A stretch of 15,861 nucleotides of DNA from Rhodospirillales bacterium (GTDB taxonomy: Bacteria > Pseudomonadota > Alphaproteobacteria > Rhodospirillales > JADHTD01): positions 1 to 15,861 of the forward strand of contig JADHTD010000026.1 of assembly GCA_016776525.1 (NCBI GenBank), written 5' to 3'. The translations under genes and the position numbers were made by a program. The notes under the pieces are model-generated. The model saw nothing but the letters and a program-made list of their open reading frames with translations, was not told the origin of the DNA and ran no database searches. Position 1 is the first letter of the stretch, and each line of letters begins with the position of its first letter. Positions 1-7,139 of the stretch are shown piece after piece.

Positions 1-270
1 CAGATCCTGCCTGTGAACAGGCGGTGTCGATGTTTTCTTCTCTTCCGCCAATTTAATACGCACCAGGCGGGATATCTGAAAAACGTTCAAGGCAATAAAA
101 AACAGATTCCAGCCGACCACAGTCAGCAACGGCACCGGCTGCAGGTAAAAATAAGCCGCCAGGCAACAGGCCGCGGTGATGGTGAACAGGCGAAGGCGCA
201 GCATGTCGTTGACGAAATAGGTCAACAGATACAGGCCGTTCGCCATGTAAACCAGAATTTCTATGTTCAT
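1..270 (-). CDS. Popeye-like small three-helix membrane protein, copy 1 (C-terminus cut by window edge)
   Basis: Read on the minus strand from ATG at 270, the frame stays open for 90 codons and leaves the window without a stop. It begins MNIEILVYMANGLYLLTYFV and aligns without gaps to the gene at 507-797, with roughly three quarters of residues identical over the first 74. Three hydrophobic segments can be seen (about residues 5-20, 27-43 and 47-66), with a W-N pair at the start of the third and a basic stretch after it. This pattern resembles the membrane part that precedes the cyclic-nucleotide-binding domain in bacterial Popeye-like proteins; I recognise it from memory and have not searched. 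Whether a cNMP-binding domain follows outside the window is unknown. An operator-like motif lies upstream at 386-414. Confidence 0.7.
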   Translation of the reverse strand, partial: MNIEILVYMANGLYLLTYFVNDMLRLRLFTITAACCLAAYFYLQPVPLLTVVGWNLFFIALNVFQISRLVRIKLAEEKKTSTPPVHRQDL

Positions 271-385
271 TACGCTACACATCAGGTGTTTCCGGCATCA
301 TCGTTTGCGAAAAAGGGAATTGACGACTCTTCGCCAATTTCCGGGCGATGCTAGGCGGAAGGAGTTGGCATAAATACTCCAAAAA

Positions 386-414
386 GTGTAGTAGGAGACT
401 ACAAAATTTGTAGC
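386..414. promoter_or_regulatory. Operator-like motif, copy 1 (GTGTAGTA-N3-GACTAC-N7-GTAG)
   Basis: GTAGT at 388-392, ACTAC at 398-402 and GTAGC at 410-414 are alternating inverted half-sites spaced 5 and 7 bases apart. The flanking GTGTAGTA and GACTAC are identical in the copy at 912-940. Bases 399-413 alone form a perfect 7-1-7 palindrome (CTACAAA-A-TTTGTAG). It lies about 115 bases upstream of the minus-strand gene starting at 270. The likely ligand is the HxlR-type regulator encoded at 962-1663; that is inference. Confidence 0.65.
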
Positions 415-425
415 ATAAAAAAGAC

Positions 426-468
426 CAAGTAACGGGGAGCGGCAACAGCCGCGTCAGGGATATAAAAT
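426..468. repeat. Short hairpin repeat, copy 1
   Basis: The pattern is CAAG-N2-ACGGGGAGCGGC, a 4-base loop, GCCGCG-N-CAGGGAT-N2-AAAAT. It matches 2591-2633 at nearly every position outside the loop. The stem GCGGC/GCCGC is kept while the loop differs (AACA here, GCAA in the other copy). It lies between the two small membrane-protein genes. It looks like a REP-type or other dispersed palindromic unit; I cannot name the family. Confidence 0.6.
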
Positions 469-506
469 TTGAGGCGTGGAAACATTCGGCCGTCCGTCGC
501 CCGTTC

Positions 507-797
507 TTAACGGGACCCGGCGAAGGCCAGGCCCTGCATGGGAACCGAAGAATTCGAGGAGCCCTTTTCCGCCGCCCGTTTCTGACGCACCAGCCGGGTG
601 ATCTGGAAAACATTCAAGGCGACAAAGAACAGATTCCAGTAAACAACCGTCAGCATCGGTTCCGGCTGCAGGTAAAAATAAGCCGCCAGGCAACAGGCCG
701 CGGTTACCGTGAGCAGGCGCAGGCGCAACATGTCGTGCATAACGTACGACAACAGGTAAAGCCCATTCGCTATGTAAACCAAGATTTCCATCCTCAT
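507..797 (-). CDS. Popeye-like small three-helix membrane protein, copy 2
   Basis: A complete 96-residue protein starting MRMEILVYIANGLYLLSYVM. Three hydrophobic helices are predicted near residues 5-20, 27-43 and 47-66, with WN at 54-55 and a short polar tail of about 25 residues. The start at 797 aligns with the start of the paralogue at 270; AAGGAGG is upstream, rather far at about 17 bases. The sequence resembles the N-terminal membrane region of bacterial Popeye-like proteins, but it stops where a cyclic-nucleotide-binding domain would begin, so this copy is membrane domain only. It could instead be an unrelated small three-helix protein. It is divergent from the HxlR regulator, and the operator-like motif at 912-940 lies between them. 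A small hairpin (500-514) covers its stop codon. Confidence 0.75.
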   Translation of the reverse strand: MRMEILVYIANGLYLLSYVMHDMLRLRLLTVTAACCLAAYFYLQPEPMLTVVYWNLFFVALNVFQITRLVRQKRAAEKGSSNSSVPMQGLAFAGSR

Positions 798-911
798 ATC
801 GCCGCTCGCCCGGCGCCTCCTTGCTGATCCTTGGCGAGAAAAGCTCGCCGCTTCATTGATAAGTGCGGGCGGATGTTATGGCGGGAGGGGGTTTTCCGGA
901 TACTGCGTCCC

Positions 912-940
912 GTGTAGTATCGGACTACTTATTATGTAGT
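912..940. promoter_or_regulatory. Operator-like motif, copy 2, in the divergent promoter region
   Basis: GTAGT at 914-918, ACTAC at 924-928 and GTAGT at 936-940 have the same 5- and 7-base spacing as the copy at 386-414, and the flanks GTGTAGTA and GACTAC are shared. It lies between the minus-strand gene ending its 5' end at 797 and the plus-strand regulator at 962. A possible -10 for the regulator (TATTAT, 930-935) lies inside the motif, which would suit autorepression. Binding is inferred. Confidence 0.65.
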
Positions 941-961
941 TAGAAGGTTCAGGGGGCGGAG

Positions 962-1663
962 ATAACCAGTTACGGCCAATTCTGTCCGGTGGCGAAAGCC
1001 ACCGAAATCCTCGGCGACAAGTGGACCATGCTGATTCTCCGGGAATTGCTGCTGGGCACCTGCCGCTTTAACGAATTCCAGCGGTCCATGTCGCGGATTT
1101 CACCGACCGTTCTCAACACCCGGCTAAAGATGCTGGAGCAGAATGGTGTCATTATCAAAAAGCGCCAATCCGGCAAGAAAGGCTACGAATACAGGTTGAC
1201 GGCCATGGGCAAGGAACTCGAACCCGTCGTCGACAACCTGGCCGTCTGGGGCATGCGGTGGGCCCGGGGGCAGATGACCGACGAAGAACTGGATGTCGAG
1301 CTTTTGATGTGGGACATCCGCCGCCGCATTGATTCAAATAAGCTGCCGGACGGCGAAACCGTCTTCTGCTTCACCTTTTCCGACCTCGATACGTACAAGA
1401 GCTGGTGGCTGGTGCTCGACGGTGAGGAGGTTGATCTCTGTACGGAGGATACGGGAAAAGACGTCGACTTATACGTCTCCACCGACCTGCGGACCCTCGC
1501 CGAAGTCTGGGAAGGGGACCGTGACCTGAAAGCAGCCTTAGGGGAGGAAAAGATCGTCACCATCGGATCGGCGCATCTGATCCGCACCATGAGCGCCTGG
1601 TTCCAACTCAGCGCCTATGCGCATATCAGGCCGGCAGCAGGCACTACGGATGCCCGATCATGA
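962..1663 (+). CDS. HxlR-type winged-helix regulator with C-terminal SCP2-like domain, apparent ATA start
   Basis: The N-terminal part (about 100 residues) is an HxlR/DUF24 winged helix: SYGQFCPVAKATEILGDKWT, then LxLREL, RFNEF and the ISPTVLNTRLKxLE recognition helix. The rest (LPDGETVFCFTFSD... to the end) resembles the SCP2 sterol-carrier-like domain fused to some family members. The family N-terminus, including the conserved cysteine, lies upstream of the first usual start, GTG at 989. No ATG, GTG or TTG occurs between the in-frame stop at 941 and that GTG. ATA at 962 has a purine-rich GGGGGCGGAG just before it and puts the start where relatives usually begin, so I place the start there. 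Homologues sense electrophiles, aldehydes or redox state. The stop overlaps the next gene by ATGA. Confidence 0.8.
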   Translation: MTSYGQFCPVAKATEILGDKWTMLILRELLLGTCRFNEFQRSMSRISPTVLNTRLKMLEQNGVIIKKRQSGKKGYEYRLTAMGKELEPVVDNLAVWGMRWARGQMTDEELDVELLMWDIRRRIDSNKLPDGETVFCFTFSDLDTYKSWWLVLDGEEVDLCTEDTGKDVDLYVSTDLRTLAEVWEGDRDLKAALGEEKIVTIGSAHLIRTMSAWFQLSAYAHIRPAAGTTDARS

Positions 1664-2448
1664 CTGCACCTATGAAATGGGAAGCGGTGCATTCCTGCAA
1701 GTGTTGCTCAGGAACGGCCCCGCTTTTTGGCGTCGTCGATTTTTCAAAGAATTGCTACGAAAGAAAAGGTGTGGTCCTGCCTCTATCAGGGATTCCAATC
1801 TACTATTACAGGTGCCCTGTTTGTGAATTCCTTTTCACCGATTTTTTCGATGACTTCAGCAATGAAGAGATGAACGAATGGATTTATAACGACGGCTATT
1901 CGACGGTTGACCCGGATTGGGAAACCAATAGACCGAATGCCATGGCCGAGACCATCATTCAACACTTCAAACAATTCGGCAGAGATATATCGGTTCTGGA
2001 TTATGGATGCGGCACCGGACGATTGTCTCAAATCCTCCGTGAAAACGGATTCACCAAGGTCGTGAATTTTGATCCCATGGTGGAAGAATTTTCCGCTATC
2101 CCAAAGCAAAAATTCGACCTGATCGTCTGTTTCGAAGTCCTTGAGCACGTAACAAATCCCAATCAGGCCTTTCAAGAAATAGCCGGCCTAAGGAAAGAGA
2201 ATGGCTTGGTGGTGCATGCGACTTTTCTACAGCCGCCAGAGTTTGAAAAAATGAGATTGAACTGGTGGTATGTCGGCCCACGCAACGGGCATATCAGTAT
2301 CCACAGTGCCAAGAGCCTGTCTCACTTCTGGTCGGAAGTTGGATTGAAAGTCGTTTCGACCAACCATAATTCCCATATCGCCTTTGATAGCCCCCCTGAG
2401 TTTGCATCTGACGTTCTAAAACAGGTAATCATTTCACCTTCAAGATAG
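1660..2448 (+). CDS. SAM-dependent class I methyltransferase with N-terminal Cys cluster
   Basis: The 262-residue protein has motif I VLDYGCGTG (112-120) and FDLIVCFEVLEH (152-163), typical of Methyltransf_23-like class I enzymes that use S-adenosylmethionine. Before the fold there are two cysteine groups (C13, C15 and C16; C52-x2-C55), which could bind zinc as in some sugar C-methyltransferases. The substrate cannot be told. The start overlaps the regulator's stop (ATGA), implying translational coupling and shared transcription. Base composition is visibly more AT-rich than the neighbouring genes, which suggests the gene was acquired separately. No other surface-sugar genes are nearby to support a polysaccharide role. 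Family assignment is firm; the specific function is unknown. Confidence 0.85.
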   Translation: MTAPMKWEAVHSCKCCSGTAPLFGVVDFSKNCYERKGVVLPLSGIPIYYYRCPVCEFLFTDFFDDFSNEEMNEWIYNDGYSTVDPDWETNRPNAMAETIIQHFKQFGRDISVLDYGCGTGRLSQILRENGFTKVVNFDPMVEEFSAIPKQKFDLIVCFEVLEHVTNPNQAFQEIAGLRKENGLVVHATFLQPPEFEKMRLNWWYVGPRNGHISIHSAKSLSHFWSEVGLKVVSTNHNSHIAFDSPPEFASDVLKQVIISPSR

Positions 2449-2509
2449 TTAGTGGAAGTATTGAGTATGGGGACCGGGTCCCTTTCATACGCAAATGCAC
2501 GATGCATCC

Positions 2510-2525
2510 ATTGCATAAATGCAAT
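2510..2525. other. Inverted repeat between methyltransferase and lepA
   Basis: ATTGCAT-AA-ATGCAAT is a perfect 7-base inverted repeat with a 2-base centre. A second palindrome, GGGACC-G-GGTCCC, lies at about 2470-2482. Neither has a T-run, so terminator function is unclear; the region lies between convergent genes. Confidence 0.35.
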
Positions 2526-2556
2526 AGGTCATAAACTTCGTTGACTTGGGATTTGC

Positions 2557-2595
2557 TTAGTCATCACCCATGCGCAGCGCGGCGATGAAGCAAGA
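2557..2595 (-). repeat. Second copy of the 3' end of lepA (12 codons plus stop)
   Basis: Read on the minus strand this segment encodes SCFIAALRMGDD and TAA. The real lepA end at 2642-2680 encodes SAFIAALKMGDD and TAA. Of 39 bases 10 differ, several of them silent third-position changes. It lies directly downstream of lepA, separated by about 46 bases that contain the hairpin repeat at 2591-2633. It has no start and is not a gene. Confidence 0.65.
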
Positions 2596-2633
2596 GACGG
2601 GGAGCGGCGCAAGCCGCGACAGGGATCAAAAAT
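2591..2633. repeat. Short hairpin repeat, copy 2
   Basis: Same unit as at 426-468: ACGGGGAGCGGC, loop GCAA, GCCGCG, CAGGGAT and an A-rich end. Here the stem GCGGC/GCCGC is closed by a GNRA-type GCAA loop. It lies between the true and the duplicated lepA 3' ends and overlaps the latter by a few bases. Confidence 0.6.
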
Positions 2634-2641
2634 AGACGACC

Positions 2642-4444
2642 TTAATCGTCACCCATTTTGAGGGCGGCGATGAAGGCCGACTGGGGAATTTCCACCTTAC
2701 CGAACTGGCGCATCTTCTTTTTGCCCTTCTTCTGCTTATCCAGCAGCTTGCGTTTGCGCGACACGTCGCCACCGTAACACTTGGCGGTAACGTCCTTGCG
2801 CATGGCGTTTATCGTTTCCCGGGCGATGACCTTGCCGCCGATGGCGGCCTGGACGGGAATTTTGAAGAGCTGGCGGGGTATGAGGTCTTTGAGGCGTTCG
2901 CAAACGGCGCGGCCCCGGAGGACGGACTGGCTGCGGTGGCAGATGAAAGACAGCGCATCGACCGGTTCGGCATTGACCAGGATGGAAACCTTGGCCAGGT
3001 CGCTTTCCGTATAGCCGTCCATCTCGTAATCAAAGCTGGCATAACCCTTGGATAGGGATTTCAGCCGGTCGTAAAAATCAAAAACCACTTCGTTGAGGGG
3101 CAGCCGGTAGATGGCCATGGCGCGGGAACCGGCATAGGTGAGTTCGATCTGTTCGCCGCGTCGCTCGGTGCACAGTTGCAGGATCGATCCCAGGTAGTCG
3201 TCGGGCACCATGATGGTCGCCTTGATCCAGGGTTCGTCCATGGAGGCGATCTCCACCGGGTCTGGCATGTCGGCCGGATTGTGCAACATTATATCCTTGC
3301 CGTTGTTTTTGTGCACCTTATAGGCCACCGACGGCGCCGTGGTGATAAGGTCGAGGTCAAATTCCCGTTCAAGGCGTTCCTGGACGATTTCCAGGTGCAA
3401 CAGACCGAGGAACCCGCAGCGGAAGCCTAAGCCCAGGGCCATAGAGCTTTCCTGTTGGTATTCGAAACTGGCGTCGTTGAGGCGCAGCTTGGCGAGAGAA
3501 TCCCGCAAATCATTGAAATCGTTGGCATCGGCCGGAAACAGCGCGCAGAAAACCACCGGCACGGAGGGTTTGAAACCAGCCAGGGCCTGGGCGGCGGGGC
3601 GTTTTTCCTCGGTGATGGTGTCGCCCACATTGGTTTCGGCAACGGTCTTGATGGAGGCCGTGATGAAGCCCACTTCGCCGGGGCCCAGTTCGCTCACCTT
3701 GGTCGCTTTCGGCGAAAAGACACCGACCTGATCGATCTGGTGGGTGGTGCCGGCAGCCATCATCTTGACCTTCTGGCCCCGGCGCAGATGGCCGTCCTTG
3801 ACGCGGACCAGGATCATCACCCCGAGATAAGGGTCGTACCAGCTATCGACCAATAGGGCCTTCAACGGCGCCTCGGCTTCGCCGGTTGGGGCCGGCAGGC
3901 GTTCAACCAGGGCTTCCAGCACGTCGCCGACGCCCTCGCCGGTTTTGGCCGATATGTTGACCGCGTCCGAGGTATCCAATCCGACGACGTCTTCGACCTG
4001 CTGTTTGATACGGTCCGGTTCGGCAGCGGGCAGGTCGATCTTGTTGAGGACCGGTACGATCTCGTGGTCGTTGTCCAAAGCCAGGTAGACATTGGCCAGG
4101 GTCTGCGCCTCAACCCCCTGGGTGGCGTCAACAATCAGCAACGAGCCTTCGCAGGCGGCCAGCGAGCGGCTCACCTCGTAGGAGAAATCGACATGGCCCG
4201 GCGTATCCATCAGGTTCAGCTGATAGGTCTCGCCGTTCTTGGCTTTGTAGGAAAGCCGCACGGTCTGGGCCTTGATGGTAATGCCCCGTTCGCGCTCGAT
4301 CTCCATGGAATCGAGCACCTGTTCGGACATTTCGCGTTTGCTCAAGCCTCCGCACATCTCAATCAGTCGGTCGGCCAGGGTCGACTTACCGTGATCGATG
4401 TGGGCGATAATCGCGAAGTTGCGGATGTGGGCGAGGTCACTCAT
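2642..4444 (-). CDS. lepA: Elongation factor 4 (back-translocating ribosomal GTPase)
   Basis: A 600-residue protein, the usual length of LepA/EF-4. This cytoplasmic GTPase acts on the ribosome and affects translocation and initiation. Visible motifs are G1 AHIDHGKST (14-22), the switch I region RGITIKAQ, G3 DTPGH (80-84) and G4 NKID (134-137). They are followed by the EF-G-like domains and the LepA-specific C-terminus rich in lysine (RKRKLLDKQKKGKKKMRQFG). No strong ribosome binding site is visible before ATG at 4444. It follows feoC on the same strand after 80 bases with no evident terminator, so some read-through is possible. The end of the gene is duplicated just downstream (2557-2595). 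Confidence 0.98.
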   Translation of the reverse strand: MSDLAHIRNFAIIAHIDHGKSTLADRLIEMCGGLSKREMSEQVLDSMEIERERGITIKAQTVRLSYKAKNGETYQLNLMDTPGHVDFSYEVSRSLAACEGSLLIVDATQGVEAQTLANVYLALDNDHEIVPVLNKIDLPAAEPDRIKQQVEDVVGLDTSDAVNISAKTGEGVGDVLEALVERLPAPTGEAEAPLKALLVDSWYDPYLGVMILVRVKDGHLRRGQKVKMMAAGTTHQIDQVGVFSPKATKVSELGPGEVGFITASIKTVAETNVGDTITEEKRPAAQALAGFKPSVPVVFCALFPADANDFNDLRDSLAKLRLNDASFEYQQESSMALGLGFRCGFLGLLHLEIVQERLEREFDLDLITTAPSVAYKVHKNNGKDIMLHNPADMPDPVEIASMDEPWIKATIMVPDDYLGSILQLCTERRGEQIELTYAGSRAMAIYRLPLNEVVFDFYDRLKSLSKGYASFDYEMDGYTESDLAKVSILVNAEPVDALSFICHRSQSVLRGRAVCERLKDLIPRQLFKIPVQAAIGGKVIARETINAMRKDVTAKCYGGDVSRKRKLLDKQKKGKKKMRQFGKVEIPQSAFIAALKMGDD

Positions 4445-4524
4445 GGCGGGGCTTCTAGCACGAAGGGCCGGGCAATCAAACAGCTTTCAAGGAAAGTGTA
4501 TTCGGCCGGCGGTGGAAATGGCGC

Positions 4525-4749
4525 CTAGCGCCCGGTCCATTCATAGATTTCCAGGGCGTAGGCGTCGCATTTGCTGCAACCGCTGCAATCGCCCAGTTCC
4601 GTCTCCAGGCGCCTCACCCGGCCCTTGCGGATGAAATGCTCCAGCATGCCGCGGATGGCGTCGGGCTCGGACTGGAAACGGTTGACCAGATCGCCGATAC
4701 CGGCCCGTTTGTGTTGGGCGAGATAATCTTTGAGTTCTGAAAGGATCAT
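4525..4749 (-). CDS. feoC: FeoC-like ferrous iron transport protein
   Basis: A 74-residue protein: an N-terminal winged-helix-like part (MILSELKDYLAQHKRAGIGD) and a cysteine cluster C55-x2-C58-x2-C61. FeoC is a small cytoplasmic partner of FeoB, proposed to bind an Fe-S cluster and to regulate or protect FeoB. Only three clustered cysteines are seen, fewer than the four of the Klebsiella type. The start lies 3 bases after the feoB stop, so it is surely co-transcribed and probably coupled. The family call rests on size, the helix-turn-helix pattern, the Cys cluster and position after feoB. Confidence 0.88.
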   Translation of the reverse strand: MILSELKDYLAQHKRAGIGDLVNRFQSEPDAIRGMLEHFIRKGRVRRLETELGDCSGCSKCDAYALEIYEWTGR

Positions 4750-4752
4750 CGC

Positions 4753-7095
4753 TTACTCCGCCGCCATGACCGGGTTCAACCGGCGCTGGCGGTTGCCGGT
4801 CAGGCGCATGGCCGCCACCGCCGCCAGGAAGGCCAGACCGAGGCCGCCGAGCCAGGCCGTGGACGCAAAGGGATGATTGGCAAAGGTTGCCGCCTGATAA
4901 AAGCCGACCGACAGGCCGTAGGCCAAACCCGTCGTCCAGACGGCGGCGAACAGGGTCCAGCGGCCGCCGACCTCCCGGTTGACGGCGCCCAATGCCGCCA
5001 CACACGGGATATAGAGCAGGATAAACAACAGATAGGCGATGGCCCCCGCCGCTCCGTCGAAGCGGGTCACCATGGCCCCGAAGGTGGCTTCCGAAACATC
5101 CTGGGCTTCGGCGGTGGCTTGCTTGCTGCCGACGCCGACGGCGCCGAGGCCCAGTGGGTCGGTAATCAGGTCGGTGATGGCCTTGAGGTTTGCGGGGATG
5201 GAGGCAACGGCAGCACCCAGCCCGGCCCACAGGTCGAAGGGCGGTTCCGTCTTACCGTTGGCGGCAGCTTCCGTTTTATCGATCGAGGAATAGAGCGCAT
5301 CCAGGGTGCCGACCACTGCTTCCTTGGCGAAGATGCCGGTAAAGATACCGACCGTCGCCGGCCAGTTGTCGTCTTCGATGCCCAGCGGCTTGAAGGCCGG
5401 AACGATGGCCCGGCCGACGGCGCTGAGCGCCGAACGGTCGCTATCTTCATTGCCGAAACTGCCGTCGGTGCCCATGGAATTGAGGAAGTTCAAGACCACC
5501 ACGACCATGACGATGATCTTACCGGCACCGAAGATGAAACTCTTCAAGCGACCCCAGGCATGCAGCAGCACGCCCTTCAGGTTCGGCATGTGATAGGGCG
5601 GCAGTTCCATAACGAAGGCGGTGGTCTCGCCCATCAGCAGGGTGTGTTTGAGGATGAAACCGGTGCCGATGGCCACTCCCACGCCGGCCAGATAGAGGGC
5701 AAAGACCACATTCTGACCGCCGACCGGGAAGAAGGCGGCGGTAAACAGGGCATAGACGGCCAGGCGTGCGCCACAGGACATGAACGGCGTCATCAGCACC
5801 GACATGGTTCGGTCGCGCTGCTGCTCCAGGGTGCGGGTGGCCATGATCGCCGGCACGTTGCAGCCGAAGCCGACGATCAGCGGCACGAAGGCCTTGCCCG
5901 GCAATCCAATGGCCCGCATGTAGCGGTCCATGAGGAAGGCGGCCCGCGCCATGTAGCCGGAATCCTCCAATACCGAGAGGAACAGATAGAGACAGCCGAT
6001 GATCGGAATGAAGGTGGCCACCACCTGGATGCCGCCGCCGAGGCCGTCAGCCAGGATCACCCGCAGCCAGGCGGGACTGCCGATGGCCGTCAGCAGTTCG
6101 CCGAAACCGTCGACCAGCAGGGCGCCGGTAGCGATATCGAAGAAATCGATAAAGGCGCCGCCAAGGTTGATGGTGAACATGAACATCAGGTACATAAGGC
6201 CCAGAAAAATAGGCAGGCCCAGCCAACGGTTGAGGACCAGCCGGTCCAGGGCGTCCGAGGTGGTGCGCCGCACCGTCCCCGATTTGCTGACCACGTGGCG
6301 AGCCAGTTTGTTGGCAAAGGCGTAGCGGGAATCGGCGATGAGGATATCGGCGTCTTCACCCTCTTCCGCTTCCAGGGCCGGAACCAGGGTATCGAGCAGG
6401 CCGTTAACCGCCGCACCGGCGATAGCCTGGGCTGCGGCATCGCCTTCCAGCAGTTTAATGGCCAACCAGCGTGGGTTTGCACCGCGCTCTTCGGCCACGT
6501 CCGTCAGCAAGGGCAGAATCTCTTCCAGGGCTTTTTCCAGCCGGTGGCCGTAGCCAAGAACGGTGGCGGGCGGTGCATTTTCCGCCGCCGTCTCGAGAAT
6601 CGCCGCTTTCAGGTCGGCAATCCCAGTACCCCGGCTGGCGGCGATCGGCACCACCCGGCAGCCCAGATGTTCGGCCAGGTGTTCGGGATCGATACCAATG
6701 CCCAGGCCTTCGGCCAGATCCATCATATTGACGGCAACCACCATCGGCACCCGCATCTCCAACAGTTGCGCCGTCAGGTAAAGGTTGCGTTCCAGGTTGG
6801 TGGCGTCGACCACGTTGACGATGAGTCCGGCCTCACCCTTGAGGATGGCGTCCTGGGCGATCCGCTCATCGAGGCCTTCCATGCCCGGCAAAGCCCCCAG
6901 GGTATAAACACCGGGCAGGTCAATGACCGTGATGGTCTGGCCGCCGTCCCGGTAATGGCCGGTCTTGCGGTCGACGGTGACACCGGGCCAGTTGCCGACC
7001 CGCTGGCGGGCGCCGGTCAGGGCGTTGAAGACCGTCGTCTTGCCGCAGTTGGGGTTGCCGGCAATGCCGATGGTCAGGGTCGGTGAGGCGTTCAT
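4753..7095 (-). CDS. feoB: Ferrous iron transporter FeoB
   Basis: The main Fe(II) permease of the inner membrane. The N-terminal G protein domain has GNPNCGKTT (13-21), the switch GNWPGVTVDRKTG, DLPGVY and NMMD. It is followed by a spacer helical domain and a polytopic membrane domain with the two Gate motifs, including PLIVGFGCNVPAIMATRTLE and TPFMSCGARLAVY. From ATG at 7095 the protein has 780 residues, the normal size. The frame is open further up to 7161, but that start would overlap feoA by 38 bases and adds an N-terminus unlike FeoB, so I prefer 7095. No strong ribosome binding site is seen there; translation may depend on feoA and on the hairpin at 7112-7139. Confidence 0.97.
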   Translation of the reverse strand: MNASPTLTIGIAGNPNCGKTTVFNALTGARQRVGNWPGVTVDRKTGHYRDGGQTITVIDLPGVYTLGALPGMEGLDERIAQDAILKGEAGLIVNVVDATNLERNLYLTAQLLEMRVPMVVAVNMMDLAEGLGIGIDPEHLAEHLGCRVVPIAASRGTGIADLKAAILETAAENAPPATVLGYGHRLEKALEEILPLLTDVAEERGANPRWLAIKLLEGDAAAQAIAGAAVNGLLDTLVPALEAEEGEDADILIADSRYAFANKLARHVVSKSGTVRRTTSDALDRLVLNRWLGLPIFLGLMYLMFMFTINLGGAFIDFFDIATGALLVDGFGELLTAIGSPAWLRVILADGLGGGIQVVATFIPIIGCLYLFLSVLEDSGYMARAAFLMDRYMRAIGLPGKAFVPLIVGFGCNVPAIMATRTLEQQRDRTMSVLMTPFMSCGARLAVYALFTAAFFPVGGQNVVFALYLAGVGVAIGTGFILKHTLLMGETTAFVMELPPYHMPNLKGVLLHAWGRLKSFIFGAGKIIVMVVVVLNFLNSMGTDGSFGNEDSDRSALSAVGRAIVPAFKPLGIEDDNWPATVGIFTGIFAKEAVVGTLDALYSSIDKTEAAANGKTEPPFDLWAGLGAAVASIPANLKAITDLITDPLGLGAVGVGSKQATAEAQDVSEATFGAMVTRFDGAAGAIAYLLFILLYIPCVAALGAVNREVGGRWTLFAAVWTTGLAYGLSVGFYQAATFANHPFASTAWLGGLGLAFLAAVAAMRLTGNRQRRLNPVMAAE

Positions 7096-7111
7096 TTTCT
7101 CAATCCAACCG

Positions 7112-7139
7112 GGGGACGCCGTCTCAGACGGCCGTCCCC
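7112..7139 (-). other. Strong hairpin at the feoA-feoB junction covering the feoA stop codon
   Basis: In the plus strand, GGGGACGCCGTCT (7112-7124) is followed after one base by AGACGG-CCGTCCCC (7126-7139). The arms pair fully apart from one bulged base. The feoA stop (7124-7126) lies at the tip, and feoB starts 17 bases beyond the stem. There is no T-run, so it is not a typical terminator; a translational or processing role is possible. Confidence 0.6.

Noticed and set aside
13..354. Plus-strand frame at the left edge
   Set aside because: It is antisense to the small membrane-protein gene, whose reading is supported by the paralogue at 507-797.
4873..7086. Long open frame on the plus strand opposite feoB
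   Set aside because: It is the antisense shadow of feoB in GC-rich DNA. Its composition (rich in His, Gln, Gly, Asp) is typical of a reverse frame, and feoB has full domain support.
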